A stretch of DNA of 23,154 bases from JBARRO01 sp049644265 (GTDB lineage: Bacteria; Bacteroidota; Ignavibacteria; UBA10030), in NCBI GenBank assembly GCA_049644265.1, contig JBARRO010000142.1:1-23154 (forward strand), read 5' to 3'. The notes under the pieces were generated by a model. That model was not told the origin of the DNA. It ran no database searches and worked only from the letters and a program-made list of their open reading frames with translations. Shown piece by piece: positions 22,223 through 23,154 of the stretch (position 1 is the stretch's first letter; each line of letters starts with the position of its first letter). The translations under genes and the position numbers were made by a program.

Positions 22223-23154
22223 GCACCACCCTGGTCCAAATGCCCGAAAAAATCGAACTAGAGCAATCCTCGTACACCGGCACCTTTGGCCGGTTTACGC
22301 TCCAGCCGCTGGAGAAGGGATTCGGTGTCACCATCGGAAACTCCCTTCGCCGGGTCCTGCTGTCGTCCCTTCCCGGAACCGCCGTTACGGCAATCCGCGT
22401 CGAGGGAATCCAGCACGAGTTCTCGACGATCAAAGGCGTCGTCGAAGATGTCTCGGATTTTATCCTCAATCTCAAACAGGTTCGCATCAAACCGATTAAC
22501 AAGAAAGTGACTAAAGTTGTCGTACCCGTCAAGGGTCCGGGCCGTCTGGTTGCCGGAGACATCCAGAAGGCATCAGCCGAAATCGAGGTCCTCAATCCGG
22601 AAGCCCCATTGGCATCCCTCAATAAGGATGCGGATTTTGAGCTGGAGCTGAGACTGGGACGGGGAAAGGGCTACGTTCACTCAGACGAGAACAAAGCTGC
22701 CGACCAGCCGCTGGGGACGATCGCAATCGATTCGATCTTCACTCCCATTAGAAATGTCCGGTTTACGGTCGAGCCGACGCGTGTTGGCGGTCAGACGGAC
22801 TTCGAAAAACTCGTCATCGAAGTAGAGACGGACGGTTCTATCACACCCGAGGATGCTGTCACACATGCGGGCAAGATCCTGCGCGACCATGTGCAGCTCT
22901 TTATCAATTTTGGTGCGGAGCCGGAAACCGAAAAGGCGGAAAGTGAGCAGGAAGCGGAGGTAGGGAGGGTGCGGAAGATCCTTCGCATGTCCGTCGACGA
23001 ATTGGAGCTCTCAGTTCGCTCCCACAACTGTCTGCGTTCTGCCAACATCAAGACCATGGCTGATCTTGTGCGGCGGAGCGAGTCGGAACTCCTGAAGTTC
23101 CGGAATTTCGGCCGAAAATCCCTCGCAGAGCTCTCCGAAATCGTCGAGCAGCAC
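22219..23154 (+). CDS. rpoA: DNA-directed RNA polymerase subunit alpha (3'-truncated)
   Basis: Alpha dimerises to scaffold assembly of beta and beta', and its C-terminal domain contacts UP-element DNA and activators. The first 312 residues are present and the frame is open at the right edge; perhaps 15-20 residues are missing. The N-terminal domain has GFGVTIGNSLRRVLLSSLPG (Arg45 in the assembly patch) to about residue 235. An acidic linker (about 234-249, rich in Glu) leads to the CTD with VRSHNCLRSANI, where Arg267 matches the DNA-binding Arg265 of E. coli, and NFGRKSLAEL, a helix-hairpin-helix. ATG 22219 is chosen because it precedes the family-like start and no other in-frame start exists. 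rplQ is expected next. Confidence 0.98.
   Translation, partial: MSTTLVQMPEKIELEQSSYTGTFGRFTLQPLEKGFGVTIGNSLRRVLLSSLPGTAVTAIRVEGIQHEFSTIKGVVEDVSDFILNLKQVRIKPINKKVTKVVVPVKGPGRLVAGDIQKASAEIEVLNPEAPLASLNKDADFELELRLGRGKGYVHSDENKAADQPLGTIAIDSIFTPIRNVRFTVEPTRVGGQTDFEKLVIEVETDGSITPEDAVTHAGKILRDHVQLFINFGAEPETEKAESEQEAEVGRVRKILRMSVDELELSVRSHNCLRSANIKTMADLVRRSESELLKFRNFGRKSLAELSEIVEQH

Overview
The window is one unbroken, single-strand (+) block of core information-processing genes: 34 protein genes, no tRNA, rRNA, mobile element, CRISPR array or hypothetical gene. It enters inside rpoC and runs out inside rpoA, so two RNA polymerase subunit genes bracket the classical str, S10, spc and alpha ribosomal protein operons, here fused end to end. 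Base composition looks moderately GC-rich (mid-50s % by eye) and even throughout. I see no sign of recent transfer.

Organism (inference): a bacterium of the Bacteroidota/Chlorobiota (FCB) assemblage, probably nearer the Chlorobi/Ignavibacteria-type lineages than Bacteroidia. The reasons are the RpoC N-terminal sequence style, L2 reading VDHPM rather than VDHPH, secY-map-infA-rpmJ-rpsM-rpsK-rpsD-rpoA without adk, tuf kept between fusA and rpsJ, a short zinc-type S14, and a promoter close to the E. coli sigma70 consensus instead of the TAnnTTTG type of Bacteroidia. A 16S rRNA or concatenated r-protein tree would settle it.

Layout. 1-4265: 3' part of rpoC. 4266-4366: spacer with a near-consensus promoter (TTGACA, 17 bp, TATATT) that should start the str/S10 transcript. 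4367-8671: str genes rpsL, rpsG, fusA, tuf. 8684-13397: S10-type genes rpsJ, rplC, rplD, rplW, rplB, rpsS, rplV, rpsC, rplP, continuing without a break into rpmC and rpsQ (to 13917). 13939-19525: spc-type genes rplN, rplX, rplE, rpsN, rpsH, rplF, rplR, rpsE, rpmD, rplO, secY. 19541-20661: map, infA, rpmJ. 20672-end: alpha-type genes rpsM, rpsK, rpsD and rpoA. No intrinsic terminator (GC hairpin plus T-run) was found in any spacer, so read-through along the whole block is likely.

Together the genes supply RNA polymerase (alpha, beta'), most large- and small-subunit r-proteins of the main cluster, translation factors EF-G, EF-Tu and IF-1, the SecY channel and methionine aminopeptidase. The spacers longer than about 70 bp (rpoC-rpsL, rpsG-fusA, rpsJ-rplC, rpsD-rpoA) each contain an inverted repeat or hairpin, and these are the most interesting regulatory candidates. 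Eight genes use TTG or GTG starts. S4, S14, L24 and L36 all carry intact zinc-binding Cys/His sets. L5 has a long Lys/Glu/Ala/Pro-rich N-terminal extension and L22 a Lys-rich C-terminal tail. I found no undescribed multi-gene system; the novelty is at the level of local regulation and lineage-specific protein tails.
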